Shown one piece after another: positions 1-11,213 of a stretch of DNA of 64,000 nucleotides (position 1 is the stretch's first letter; each line of letters opens with the position of its first letter). Source of the DNA: Evernia prunastri (taxonomy: Eukaryota; Ascomycota; Lecanoromycetes; Lecanorales; Parmeliaceae); NCBI GenBank assembly GCA_003184365.1, contig NKYR01000014.1, positions 397,819-461,818 of the forward strand, read 5' to 3'. The notes beneath the pieces were generated by a model. It searched no databases. It saw only the letters and a list, made by a program, of their open reading frames with translations, and had not been told where the DNA came from. The position numbers were made by a program, and so were the translations under genes.

Positions 1-283
1 TTTGCTTAGTTGATGGTATAGGGGGGGGGAGTGTGGGAAACAGGGCAACTTGATGCGAATAGAAGCGTTGTGTCGGATTTAACCTTTTCTTGTAGGCAAT
101 AAATAACATACACTACCTTTACAAACACAGCCTTAAGGATTCGCGGGTCCATGGAGCGAGTGCAAAAAATAAGGTGCCCCTTGTCTGCTTATTAGAGCTT
201 AGATCTACCGATACATATGTACTATACCTCATACCCCTTGCATTGTGCTTGATGGATTGGCCTTGTACATTACCAGTCTCGAA

Positions 284-1208
284 ATGACAGAGACTGGCGA
301 CTCCAACGTCAACCGTCCAGATCAAAGCCCAGCACTTCCAACCAGCAATGGCGACTCCTCCCCTCTCCGCACCCTCTGCGCCGACCTCCACGCCCGCATC
401 ACCGCGTTCCTTCAGGAAGACGTCCCGACGGAAAGGCTGCGGAACGTGCAAGCGCAATGCCGGCACTCCCTCTTCATCATATCTGAAGCACTAGAGAGAT
501 ACCCGTGAGTCTTCTGCCTCACACCGAATCTACGAAACACGCGTCCCCCTCTTTCCTCCCAAACAACTTCCACATGTACGATTACACGAGGGATAGTAGT
601 ATCTAACCCATACGTACAACAGCCTCGAAACGCTCTCCCTCTCCTACAATGGCGGCAAAGACTGCCTCGTCCTCCTCCTCCTCTACCTCTCCCTCCTCTC
701 AACCCACCCCTCCCTGCCCCCCGCCCTCCCCTCGATCCTCATCCCCCCCCCGCACCCCTTCCCCTCCGTCGACGCCTTCGTCGCCGCCTCCTCCGCCCGC
801 TACCACCTCTCCCTCGCCCAGTACACGTCCCCCTCGATGAAGTCCGCCTTCGCCGACTACCTCTCCTCCGGCACCGGCCGGTCCATCCGCGCCATCATGG
901 TCGGCACGCGGCGCAGCGACCCGCACGGCGCCCGGCTCTCCGCCTTCGACCCCACGGACCGCGGCTGGCCGGCGTTTATGAGGGTGCACCCCGTGCTGGA
1001 GTGGCGGTACGCCGAGGTCTGGGCGTTCCTGCGGCACCTGGGGGTCGAGTACTGCGGGCTGTACGACGAGGGGTACACGAGCTTGGGGGGCACGAATGAT
1101 ACGAGGCCGAATCCGAAGCTCAGGGTGGTGGAGGAGGGGAGGGTGTGGTTCAGGCCCGCGTATGAGCTGGAGGCGGACGAGGAAGAGAGGTTGGGGAGAG
1201 AAGGTTGA
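284..1208 (+). CDS. FAD1: FAD synthetase (FMN adenylyltransferase)
   Basis: Transfers AMP from ATP to FMN to make FAD, in the cytosol, as the last step of flavin cofactor synthesis. Exons 284-504 and 623-1208 give 268 residues; the intron is GTGAGT..CAG. The PP-loop SYNGGKDC lies at about residues 81-88, as in the PAPS-reductase-like fold of yeast Fad1. Further on are VGTRRSDPHG, a VHPVLEWRY stretch, and YTSLGGTNDTRPNP, all typical of the family. The ATG at 284 was preferred to an upstream in-frame GTG. The protein is shorter than yeast Fad1 (about 306 residues) because the C-terminal tail ends soon after FRPAYEL, so a further small 3' exon is possible. The middle, between 650 and 840, is extremely C-rich on this strand. 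It converges with the regulator at 1660. Confidence 0.9.
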
Positions 1209-1659
1209 GGGGACGGAGTGGGCTGTGCATAGACCGTTCCGGCGTTATGACATGCTGGCATACATGAACATGATCTCACAATACAAGAGCCGAAGTATGT
1301 TTCAATTGTATCCCATTGCTTTTCTCTCATCTATATTTGGTATAATGATTACATTCGCGTACCTTCCGGCACCCCTTACCCACATCTCCTCCTAAGATTA
1401 TTGTAAAGACAGTATTGATTTTCACAGAGCCAGACTCCCAGAGCTGGCGCCAACACCTTCCACCTCTAGATCCTGACGAAACGACCATTAACATACATCT
1501 TTCCCCCAACATCCTGGCCCCAGCTTGCGGACAACCCGAACCCACGCAGATCAGGACCAGAATAGCCTGAACCTTCTGCCACAATCTTCAAGACGCAGAA
1601 AGGTGTCTGTCATTCCAGTGACGTTGTTGCTTGCCGTAAACAGCAGCTATGCTCTTGGT
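1209..1659. other. Convergent intergenic region
   Basis: This 451-base stretch separates two convergent genes and should hold both 3' UTRs. I see no coding signal of its own. Confidence 0.6.
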
Positions 1660-3556
1660 TCAGTGCAGCATCTCCCCAATATCCACCCTCCTTCTCTTCT
1701 TCCTCTTCCCGCTATGTGCGCTCTGCGGACTGCTTCTCCCAGGACTCGGGGTTGACTCGGACCCTTTCCGTCTCCTCATCGGATCCTTCCCTCCCGATGG
1801 ATCGCTAGTTGGTGCGGTGCGGATCGGGGGCAGTTGCAGGTGGCGAAGGCTTTCTTGACGCAAGGGCTGGCCGGGGGAGCTTCGCGGTATGTCTGAGCTT
1901 CCGCTTGAGCCCGAATTTGTGCGTGCGGTGCTGTACACAACGGGTCGCGGCGGCGAGGTGTGCTTATACTGCGCGAGGCTGTGTGATGGCTGCAGCTGAA
2001 GCATTTGTTCGTCTATAGACGAAGCCGGGGAGGATAAGATGTAAGGAATAGCCACGTCGGAGGGGCTGTTGCGATGGCCTCGGTGGTGGGAATGGTGAGG
2101 AAGGATCTGCTGAGGGGGTGGTTGGTAGCCGCGGACGGGAGATTGCAGCATTGGTGGCACGAGCTGCTGCAGAGGCGGCGATTGTACAGCATGCATCGTG
2201 CTCGTGCTTTGAACCAAGGTTAGGACGACAAAATGAGCGCCTTCTTTGGCTAGGGAGATCGAGATGGGGAAGCCTCTTGATTGCTCTCGGGGCAGGCGGA
2301 AAGTCCAGTACTCAGATCTGGTACGGAAGCCAGTGGTAGCACGTGCTATATCGAGATGCTCTATTGATGGCATTGATCCGTGAGAGCTTTGACCACCTCG
2401 CATGAGCGATGTATGAGCCGCTTCTCGAAGCTCGGCGCGCATGATGGACTGAAGTCGTTGGATCTTCTCTCTCTCTGTGGGAACGACTAGATCGAGAAGG
2501 GTCTGCGCTCTGGCAGTGAACGACAACGACAAGGCATTGCTGAAAGCGCGATTGTGCTGAGCCACAACGAAGTCGGGTGTGAGCAATACAGTCGGGATAT
2601 CGAGGTTGACGAAATGACTGATGGGTGGAGAAACAGGGTAGGACGTCGCTCCTTGCATGTACGGCGGCTGTGAGAACGTAGGATCAGACGCCCCCGGCCG
2701 TTGATCAACAAAGGGTGTCTCGGGTTGCGAGCGCAGCTCTCGATATGTCTTCGATCTGCGACGGCCAGAGTGGGGATCCGAGAGACTGCCAGCTTGGCCT
2801 GAATACAAATCACTTTGGGAATACTCAGTGCCGAAGGCCATTTCTCTGACGTTGTCTTCCTCTCGTAGACGCGGCCTGCCTCGTTTCTTGTGTTGCACAT
2901 CAACACAGCTAGCCTGAAGCGAGTAAGTACATATCCGGCAATTAAAACGTCCCTCCGCTTCCACTCACCTCTTTGCCTGTCTGAACACACCTATTGCAAG
3001 GTCGCTTTGTTTCGCACGCCAGATGCTTCTTCTTGCAATTCACACATGCTGAAGGAACGTGGGCCTTTGCTCTTCGCGCGATTCCAGGGGGTCCAGACAC
3101 CAATTGTCCCTCGGGTGAGTCATGAGCATTTGATGAGACCTCATCGGTTGGATCCCCTGACATTGCATGCGCATCGCCGCTCAATTGCATAGACGCGCCT
3201 GACGTCTCACGGTCAGTGCTGTTGGGTGTGCTCAAGTTAACTCGTACATCCTTTCCCAAAGTCTTCTTCGCATGAGCCGCTCGAGTGTCGGATTTTCCCG
3301 ATGTCGATGGTCGGGATGGAGGAGTCAAAGAGTATTGGCGGTGACTGTTGTGGGGGTGATGATGAGAGGAGTCGTCGAAGGTTGATCGATCAAAGGATCC
3401 TGACATGGGCGGAGACAGATAATTGTTTCCGGATGAGATCCTTTTGTCACCAAGTGGCGGTAGATGGATGGATAGAGCTTGACAATTCAAAGAACATCGG
3501 GGAGACGACACGAGCATCTGTTGGCCGTGGTTCTTTGGGTTGCACATGGATTGCAT
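1660..3556 (-). CDS. Zn2Cys6 transcription factor with PAS-like segment
   Basis: A DNA-binding regulator expected in the nucleus. Exons (minus) 3556-2969 and 2913-1660 give about 613 residues. The binuclear zinc cluster reads CVNCKKKHLACETKRPC, then CNRC, with the sixth Cys after the intron (EASC). It is followed by a basic linker, VQHKKRGRPRLR, seen in a conserved group of fungal C6 factors. A central segment (FVNLDIPTVLLTPDF through VVPTEREKIQRLQ) looks like a PAS-type sensor domain. The C-terminal third is Ser/Pro-rich and ends in a basic KRKKRRR patch followed by a short GEMLH tail. The start is uncertain: ATGs at 3556, 3547 and 3406 are all in frame, and an upstream exon cannot be excluded. 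I do not know the target genes. Confidence 0.82.
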
Positions 3557-6200
3557 ATTGAAGCAAGCTGAGGCGAGCGAGTATGATTTGGCAGTGAAGT
3601 TTATGAGGATCACGACAGCTGAAGTTGGTCCGGAAGAATGAAGGTCCTGGACACGCAACCGCCAGTTTGCAGATATAGCTTTCTCGTTCCAAACTAGCTT
3701 TGAAGTCCTGGGGTCGTTTGGCGTTGCTAATAGCACAAGCGATATCGCGACTATAATGTTTCGAAAATATTGCTGTAGAGGGAAACAAAGTGAAGCTTGA
3801 CAACAAAGTATTGCGGTTCAATTCGATTTCTTTCGCAGGTACATCACCCGTCGAATCTTTTTATGATATAAATTTTTTCTCGTAAACACCTTTCTGATTC
3901 TTACGCTCGGCTATTGCTTGGACGAGAAGAAGCTTCTCAAGGGATTCTTGTCAAAGCACCCAATCTAACGGCTAATTTATGTACTCGAGTCAATCATTGA
4001 ACAGGATGCGTATAAGACGTACCCAAGGCTGGCAAGGGAAAGTGCTCGCGGGGTTCATGCGCATCGAACCACTCTAGGAGAATATTTGCTGGCCTTGCGC
4101 AAAAACTGTAGATGCCCACGCGCAAACTGCACTGAGATCCATGGTACGAGGATGACAGTATTGGGAGTCATTACTCCACCAGCTTGGAGTGTGATGCAAG
4201 GTAATAGTGCGTTTCAGGAGGCGTCTGTACGCACATGTGACATCCGACATGCTGTCGGAGAATTGTAGCGAGTAACTGCCGCAAAGCGATGTATGCACGA
4301 GCTTTTTTGAGACTGCAAGGCATGACCTGCAGGAATTGGTAGCGGCTTTCGCTCTCAGCCTCAGACCGTTGCGGCCCGTGATCTTTGAAGATACAATGTC
4401 ACGGAATATAGGTTCCAATTCGTCGGTGTCAGCTGTCTCGAAATGGAGATATTGCTTCTGATTTCGTGCGAAAGGGTATCTTGAAGAGCAGCAACATTGC
4501 GTCCGTAATCTGCAGGTCCGCACCCTAGACATATAGTCTAAAACCAGATCGAGCGATGCGATTGTGGATCATTCCTCTTCACGTCTCTTCTTACTCAATC
4601 CAGACCGCAAAACATTGGAAGCGCACGACTATTGCATGATCAAGCATGCGAAGTTCGCGACCTATTGACTATACTTGCTGACTTCTGCAGCAGCTCAGGC
4701 TGGATAAGAAATTTTCGCACTATTCATAGAACGCCCCAGGCATGAGTTCACCAGTCAATCCTAGGCAGTGATTGGCTTCGACACTGATCCCTGGATATGT
4801 GTCGAAAACAACACTGCTTCCCTGTGAGGTGAAATCGGCTGAATGACAGCAAATGGACCGAGACTCAATCAGATAAGCGCGCTTACACGTCAATAACTGA
4901 AACCGGTCTTGCCGCCAAAAGATCCTTGGTGCGCATCAATACGCACATCCTTTTCGACCCACTTTATCTTTAATTGGGATCATGGGATGATAACAACACA
5001 TCGCCCGTGGAGTCGTGGTCCCTGCTGACCTTTTCTCCGAGAGGCTGACCCACAGGAACACATCTCGATGCTCAGCGGGAGCCGCTTCCTCATATTAATG
5101 TAATATGTACTCTCGCTGCCTGCACGGCCCATGCCCATCAACTGATCTCATTTCGTCGGAATGGACCGTGATTACTTTCTTGTCAGGACCTGGATTTCTC
5201 ATAGCAGAACCCTGAAGACGCTTTAGAGCTTTGGCCACTCTGCGTAGTAGTAGCCGCAAGGCCCTCGGGCACCGTGGGGTTCCCACTCCCGGACCTCAGG
5301 GCCTGTTTGTTTCAAGGTCAGAACCGGTCAGAACCGGCAATATTGCAGGAAGAGTACATCTTCGATTGCATCTCATGGTTTGAAAAACCACGTCAGTAGA
5401 TTTCATTCGGTCCCTACATCCAATGGTCAGGTTTCCTTCATATTTATATCCTCTCAACTCATTTCCACCAATGTCCCGAGCGCTGTTAGATCAAAACTTG
5501 CTCACACCTTCATGGTTGAACGCATGAAAAGGAAATAGGACGGAACATGCGTCCCTGGAGGTGATTATCGCTTCAAGCTTTGACCATTCCAAGCCCACGT
5601 AGGAGAAAAAGAGAATTATCTGGTAGAGTGATTGTTGGAAGCGTAGAATTCCTGTTCTACACGAGCCAGCGAGAAGAAGGGGAGTATGTCGGCGCGTATC
5701 CATGAACCGCCGGTGCGAAAAGAGCTAGGAAAAAAAGGCAAACCGGATCGCGGAAAGCGTAGATCAATCAGATCTAACCGGCGCCACTGGATGTTTCCTT
5801 CTCCAACCGTAAAATCTTCCGTCTTCAGGTCCTTTAGCAATCGAAAAATGCCTCTACCAATCTAGCATTCTTGAAGCGCTGTCATTGACAGGAATCTGAC
5901 AGAGAGAAGTAGCAGCAGCCAAGGTGTCAGGCAAGTTGATATTCTGGCTCAGTTCCCATCTGACCATCCATCACGGATAGGAATCAGACAGGTATAAAGG
6001 AACGTTAGGTCGCTCAACGAGGCCTAGTGTGAGGCATTTCCGTAAGGCCGAAGGAGGACAACAAATGTTGCAATCTTGCCAATCACCGCAGTAACCACAA
6101 TATTTCGGCGGCTTGCAATTAGTACTTTGCTATATGCTTGTCGGCAAACATTGCTTGAGTTGGCGATCATTAAACCTGCCGTAGTTTCTCCCTACGTTTA
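3557..6200. other. Long non-coding stretch, probable promoter/5' leader and NUP49 3' end
   Basis: This 2.6 kb should contain the promoter and leader of the Zn2Cys6 gene and the 3' end of NUP49. A minus-strand open frame of 152 codons (4074-4532) has no recognisable domain. A small tandem of GGTCAGAACC lies near 5319-5340. I see nothing else I can support. Confidence 0.5.
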
Positions 6201-7892
6201 CTAAGGCATACCGTACCTCTTCGTCCTCCAACCTCCAACCAAGTCATCTGGCCCCATCATGACTTCTTGAACCTTGTCTCTAGTAGCCCCAACCCTCGTA
6301 GCAACGCCGGTTATGCCATGCTCAAAGTCTCTCAAGACCGCAGCCAGTTGTCTGACTTGTTCCTCGGCGCTCTTTTCGCCTCCATCCTGTCCTCTACTGA
6401 ACATCATCTGCTGCATCTGTCGCATTGTATTGGACTCGACACCTTGCAGGTAAGCCTCGACTTGGCCAATGTTACGCTTGTAGGAGGCCAGGGTCTTTGA
6501 CATTTCATCGGCTTGCTTCGAGAAGTACTCCACAAGGTTTCGACTTGCGCCAACCTCTGCATCTTCGTCTGGAAATGTTGTTATCCCTGCCGTATTCCAC
6601 ATCTCAGTTTGGTGATATTGTTGAGGCGTTTTCAGAGCGTGAATGGTTTCGAAACTCAACCTGGCATCCGCTACATCGACCTTGACTAGGCCTTTGGCAA
6701 AAGCGATCGATTCTGCGTCATTCTCCAGGGCTTTTTGCATGGTGTCTAATGCTCTGGTGCAATACTCCACGTCTGGTGGCAGTTGGTGACACCTTTGATC
6801 GATATTCTCGGTGTGTCCGGCACATTCTTCTTGACAACGAATCTGTCCTAAAATGAAATTGTCAACAGATTCGATGACTTTCTGCAGGTCTTCATGTAGA
6901 TCATTGAAGCGCGTTGTGGAACGAAGCTGGTTGACATCGAGGATCCGCACGCCTGGTACGGTCTGCTGCTGTTGACTGTATTGACCAATCTGACTCGGAA
7001 AAAGCTTGCGAGTTGGGGGTGGCTGCATTGTAGATTGCTGGTTTTGGGGCGGTCCCGGCATATTGCCACTACGTAACCATTAGCTATAATTTCACGACCC
7101 AGCGCCTTGCAAAATGCAATACACATGTGGGAAGGTACAAACAATAACGAGGACGTCTTATTCTGGTTGTTGGTACCACCAAATAAACTGTTTTGCGGTT
7201 GCTGGGCTTGATTAAGCCCGACTGTGCCAAAGGGATTAGTCTGTTGAGGCTGAGCTTGCTGAGCATTTACGGAGCTAAATAATCCACCTGTAGGCTGTAA
7301 ATTAGTTTGTTGCGACCCGAAGAAGCTTCCGCCTGGTTGAGTATTGTGGCTGCCACCGAAGAGACTCGAACCCTGTTGCTGTTGCTGGTTATTTCCAGCT
7401 TGGTACTGATTTGAGCCGAACATGCCTCCTGCTTGTGGCTGTGAGGAAGTGTTCCCAAAGACGCTGCTCGTCTGTCCTGGCTGAGACGTGTTGCCAAAGA
7501 GACTGCTTGTCTGTGTCGGCTGAGAGGTGGTGTTCCCAAAGAGGCTACTATTCTGTGCCGGCTGGGTGGTCGTGTTGCCAAAGAGGCTGCTTGTCTGTGT
7601 CGGCTGGGAAGTGTTGTTCCCAAAAAGACTGCTTGTCTGTGCTTGTGTAGTGCCTGCATTTTGCTGAGATTGCGAAGTGTTCAAGGAGCCAAACAGTGAA
7701 GTCGCCGGCTTGCCGCCCGATGGAGGAGGTAGACTTGATTGACCTCTGTTGAGCAGGTTATTATTGTGGTTTGCTTCAGCAACACGAGCTAATCTCGCAA
7801 GGACGTTATCCATTGTTCACTCACGGCAGTGCATTTGCTGAGCTTGTGTTGATACTCAGACCACCAGGTCCACTTTGAGACCGACCAAACAT
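6201..7892 (-). CDS. NUP49: FG nucleoporin NUP49/NSP49
   Basis: A channel nucleoporin of the Nsp1-Nup57-Nup49 complex at the nuclear pore; the FG repeats bind transport receptors. Exons (minus) 7892-7825, 7745-7143 and 7068-6201 give 512 residues. The start codon is in the short first exon (MFGRSQSGPGGLSIN), which matches the usual fungal N-terminus; a later ATG at 7813 lies inside the first intron. Splicing at GTTTGT joins SSLFGN across the second intron and keeps the repeat register. Residues about 40-220 carry SLFGN/SVFG/GMFG repeats on Gln/Asn/Thr linkers. The C-terminal half (DLHEDLQKVIESV onward) is predicted coiled coil. It diverges from FIP1 across a 211-base shared promoter. Confidence 0.9.
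7430..7690 (-). repeat. Tandem coding repeat for SLFGN motifs
   Basis: Inside NUP49, a unit of about 14 codons (TSSLFGNTTSQPTQ type) is repeated some six times. The DNA copies are near-identical, so the number may vary between strains. Confidence 0.8.
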
Positions 7893-8103
7893 CCTTTTTT
7901 TTGACCTGGTTGGAATGTAGGCTAAATGATGTGAGAAGCCGCTGAAGAATGAGACAAATAAGTCGCGATCCTCGGATCGAGGCGATGGACGCGATATTGC
8001 CAAGACCTAGCAGAAACGGAAGGTGTAGCGAGCCATTCTCGACACCCCCCTTCAACTTTAGTACTCGACTGAGTGGTCTGAACAGACATCTGTTCTTTGT
8101 AGA
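7893..8103. promoter_or_regulatory. Divergent NUP49/FIP1 promoter
   Basis: Only 211 bases separate the start codons of NUP49 (minus) and FIP1 (plus), so both promoters must lie here or in the leaders. No clear TATA box is visible. Confidence 0.6.
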
Positions 8104-9236
8104 ATGGAGGAAGAAGATGAGGATAACATTTATGCGTCTGCTGAAAGCACGGACCCAGGTCAGAGTGCGCATGCAGTCAACGGAACTGGCAATCCATCGG
8201 TCTCGAGAGAGGGAAGGAATGATGAAGAGGACGGTGAGGAGGAGGGAGAAGAGGTAGAGGAGGACGAGAGTGACTCGGTTGGTGCGATTGTTACCAGGTT
8301 TCTCAGTCTACTTCTGATCGTCTTGCTATAGGACATAGATATTATCACTGAGCGAAAGGGCTCAGAGGCCAAGCCAGAGCCTGCGTATGGCCGTTCCTCA
8401 GCCAGCGCTGTTACTCAGCTAATTTTATGACTTAAGACAGCCTCGACGCGTGATTTCAATAAAAGAGTCGCAATCTGGAACCCCATCTGCAGAATCAGTG
8501 CCCGCTGCTCAGCGCTCCCCAGCAGTAAAGACTGAAACCTCAGGCAAAGAGACTCCGACGAGACTCGGCTCCTCCTATCCAGCTGTCAAAACCTCGAATA
8601 TTGATATCGACGCCAAACCCATCTACGAGCCGAATGGGAAGCCAATTACAGATATCGATATGGATACTGGTATGTGCCAGTACTTCGTGCTTTGTTGGTC
8701 GCAAGCTTACCTAGACCGACTTAGATTTTCCAGAAGACGACAAGCCTTGGCGTCGACCAGGTACAGACATGACCGACTATTTCAACTACGGATTTGACGA
8801 ATTCACATGGGCGAGCTATTGCCTTAAGCAAGGTGCTTTGCGGAAAGAGGTCACGGATTCAAAGAAGCAAATGGAGGATATGCAGAGTTTCCTCAGCATG
8901 CCTTCTGCAATGCCAGGTATTTCTGGAGCACCCGGGGGAGCACCGCCTGGTATGCCACCTATGGGCGGACCCGCAGATATGCCACCAGAGATGCAGCAGA
9001 TGATGGCGCAGATGATGGCTCAAGGCATGGATCCCACGCAAATGGATCCTGCAACTTTCATGACGATGATGCAGGGGGCTCAAGGGGGAGGAGGAGGAGG
9101 AGATCCAAACCAGAATTTTGGTGGACAAGGATTTGGTCAACAGGGTCAAAACCAGCAGATGGGATACGGGTATGGTGGTGGTGGAGGCGGCAGTGGCGGC
9201 AGAAATCAAGGCGGTCGTGGAAATCGTAGATGGTAG
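8104..9236 (+). CDS. FIP1: Pre-mRNA polyadenylation factor FIP1
   Basis: Subunit of the cleavage and polyadenylation factor that tethers poly(A) polymerase in the nucleus. Exons 8104-8277, 8332-8384, 8437-8669 and 8725-9236 give 323 residues. The N-terminus is very acidic. The Fip1 signature begins at [18 protein letters not shown] and continues [12 protein letters not shown]. The C-terminal part is Met/Gly/Pro-rich and ends in a GGGGG and RG-rich tail, as in many filamentous fungi. The third exon appears to start after an AAG acceptor (8436), because the CAG four bases later shifts the frame; this boundary is the least certain. Confidence 0.9.
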
Positions 9237-11213
9237 CCTCTACAAAAATACAATCCACAAATCAATTGTCCAAATGGTTGTTAATAAATGTCACAACAAT
9301 ACGAACTAAAGCCTGACTTATCCGCTTGCTGTTTGTAGATGTGAGAACGCCGATCTCTTGGCATTACTCCTCTACTTACATGGCTCTATTTCGACCTCAC
9401 AGAGAACTTGGGCAAGCGGCGACCACCATCATTCAACGCATCCACCTCTCATAGACCACTCAGATGCTCAGCATTACCGTAGCCCTCCGCATTACTTGAC
9501 CTTCTTTTTCCAGATCCTTAATCATCCTATGTCTTCTCAAGCAAAATCCATCGCATATGCTGACATCCTCGCTTTTTCGAGACCTCTGTAGCACTCACAT
9601 CTCCCAAAGCGCTACTTCTGGTACATCCTCCAAGCTAGTCCTTAGGTTAAGTCACAAAGTCCCCAGCCAGGAACATAGCATTCTCCTGTATGCCGAGTCC
9701 AATAATTTGCTTGCTTTTTTGGTAATGTCCGCCGCTGCATGCTTTTTCGTAGCCGAAGAAGTATCAAGCGCGGACGTCGTGGAGCGCTTGTTCCAACAGC
9801 CCCAGATGTGGTACAGGGAAGGAGTGCTTTCTATATGGGGCGCGACCCGACGTCAGTGCAGCTCCCATGGCCTGTATCTTCTGCTGGGAGTTCTGAGCAA
9901 TGCCTAGCCTTGGGGTCTGGGTATTCAAGTCTCGCATGGGCTTGCGCAGACTCGAAATATGGAAAGACTTGCTGCTTTTGCCATTCTTGGTGCTCCACTA
10001 ACATCTTCTCTCGGGCCTGACGGCCTCGATCTTCCAGCGCATTGATAGTCGAACACCCTTTTGCTTGATCTAATACATCAGATTTTCCCCCAAGCATGCA
10101 TTGTCGCGCTACTGAAGTTCATCTTAGGAACACTTTTCCCAAAAGGTTAGACGTCAATTGATGATAGCTCCAGGTCTGTAGAAGATACTCTGAGGGACAA
10201 AAACTTGCTCTCGATCGATGCGATCAGAGTCTGCAGCCACGGGTTTTGTGAGGTTCATTTTGGTCTACAGAACTTCCTTCACAGAAATATCTCCATTCAT
10301 TGCTCTCCGATCACCATTGACAAATTCTCGGTTCCATTGATGATATTGACTAATGCCAATTGACTAGCAGACATTGTATTCAAGTCCCTATTCACCCACC
10401 GCTCTTAGTATTGTCAATGTCACTGCTCACCACTAGTGAATCTGTATTCCCAGCCATTCCTTTCCATATCTCACCACTCTGTACAAAACCTTCACATATA
10501 ATCCACCTCTTCCTACCACAAGGCTTCATCTACAACAAGCTTCTCCTTCATACTGCACCACTACTCACTCTCCGAACTTGCAAACACGGTCTAGCCTTTG
10601 CGCAACTTAGCTCCATCGACCACGCCATTGTTGAACCTCGCCTATTGACGCAACCCGCACTGAGCTGCCGCTTTTTGACCTCATTTGGAGAATCGATTTC
10701 GATACAGCGAACCGTTGATTTTCTCGTCTTGGTCAGGCCTAAGTTTGGTATGTCTAGCCAGCTATCTCGATAGCATGCTTACAATTTGTACTGCCTTAGA
10801 GTACTCGAATACTGACTGACAACAGAGCAATCTCGCGAACAGATAATTTGGCTTTTCGTAAAGCGCCTGCGCACTTCCTCAGAGCTTGGAACTTCGACCT
10901 GTAAGCCATTGTTCCTTTTTATCATCGACTAGTACTGTACAGCCAGTATGTGTGAGCTACTTTGCGCTGCCTGAGCTGAATTTCTCTCTCTTGACAGGCC
11001 GCTATTAAAGACTACTGACATGATATTGGCAGAAATCCACCATTGGAATTTGCGGTGCTACTAGCCCAAAAACGACGGCTTCACTATTTCAGACGCCTGC
11101 TATTCATCTCTCTGTATTCGACCCAGTGACTTCTTGCACTTCGTCGGTCACTTTCTGCATTCACTCGAGACATCAGGTCACTTCAGCCGTCTAGTGCTGG
11201 ATCCCCCTATATT
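9237..11213. other. Long intergenic region with a possible decayed minus-strand gene
   Basis: About 2 kb with no confident gene. On the minus strand between about 10120 and 9610, three frames in turn look coding: one with REKMLVEHQEWQKQQ, a second with NTQTPRLGIAQNSQQK, a third with KKHAAADITKKASKLLD. I cannot join them with sensible introns, so this is either a pseudogene or chance. The segment 10300-11200 is pyrimidine-rich and probably forms the promoter and long leader of the gene at 11214. Confidence 0.35.

Noticed and set aside
4074..4532. 152-codon minus-strand frame in the region upstream of the Zn2Cys6 gene
   Set aside because: No domain, no obvious splice partners and no compositional sign of selection; likely chance or leader.
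9601..10121. Possible minus-strand gene after FIP1
   Set aside because: Three coding-like frames could not be joined with credible introns, so I describe it only as a possible decayed gene.
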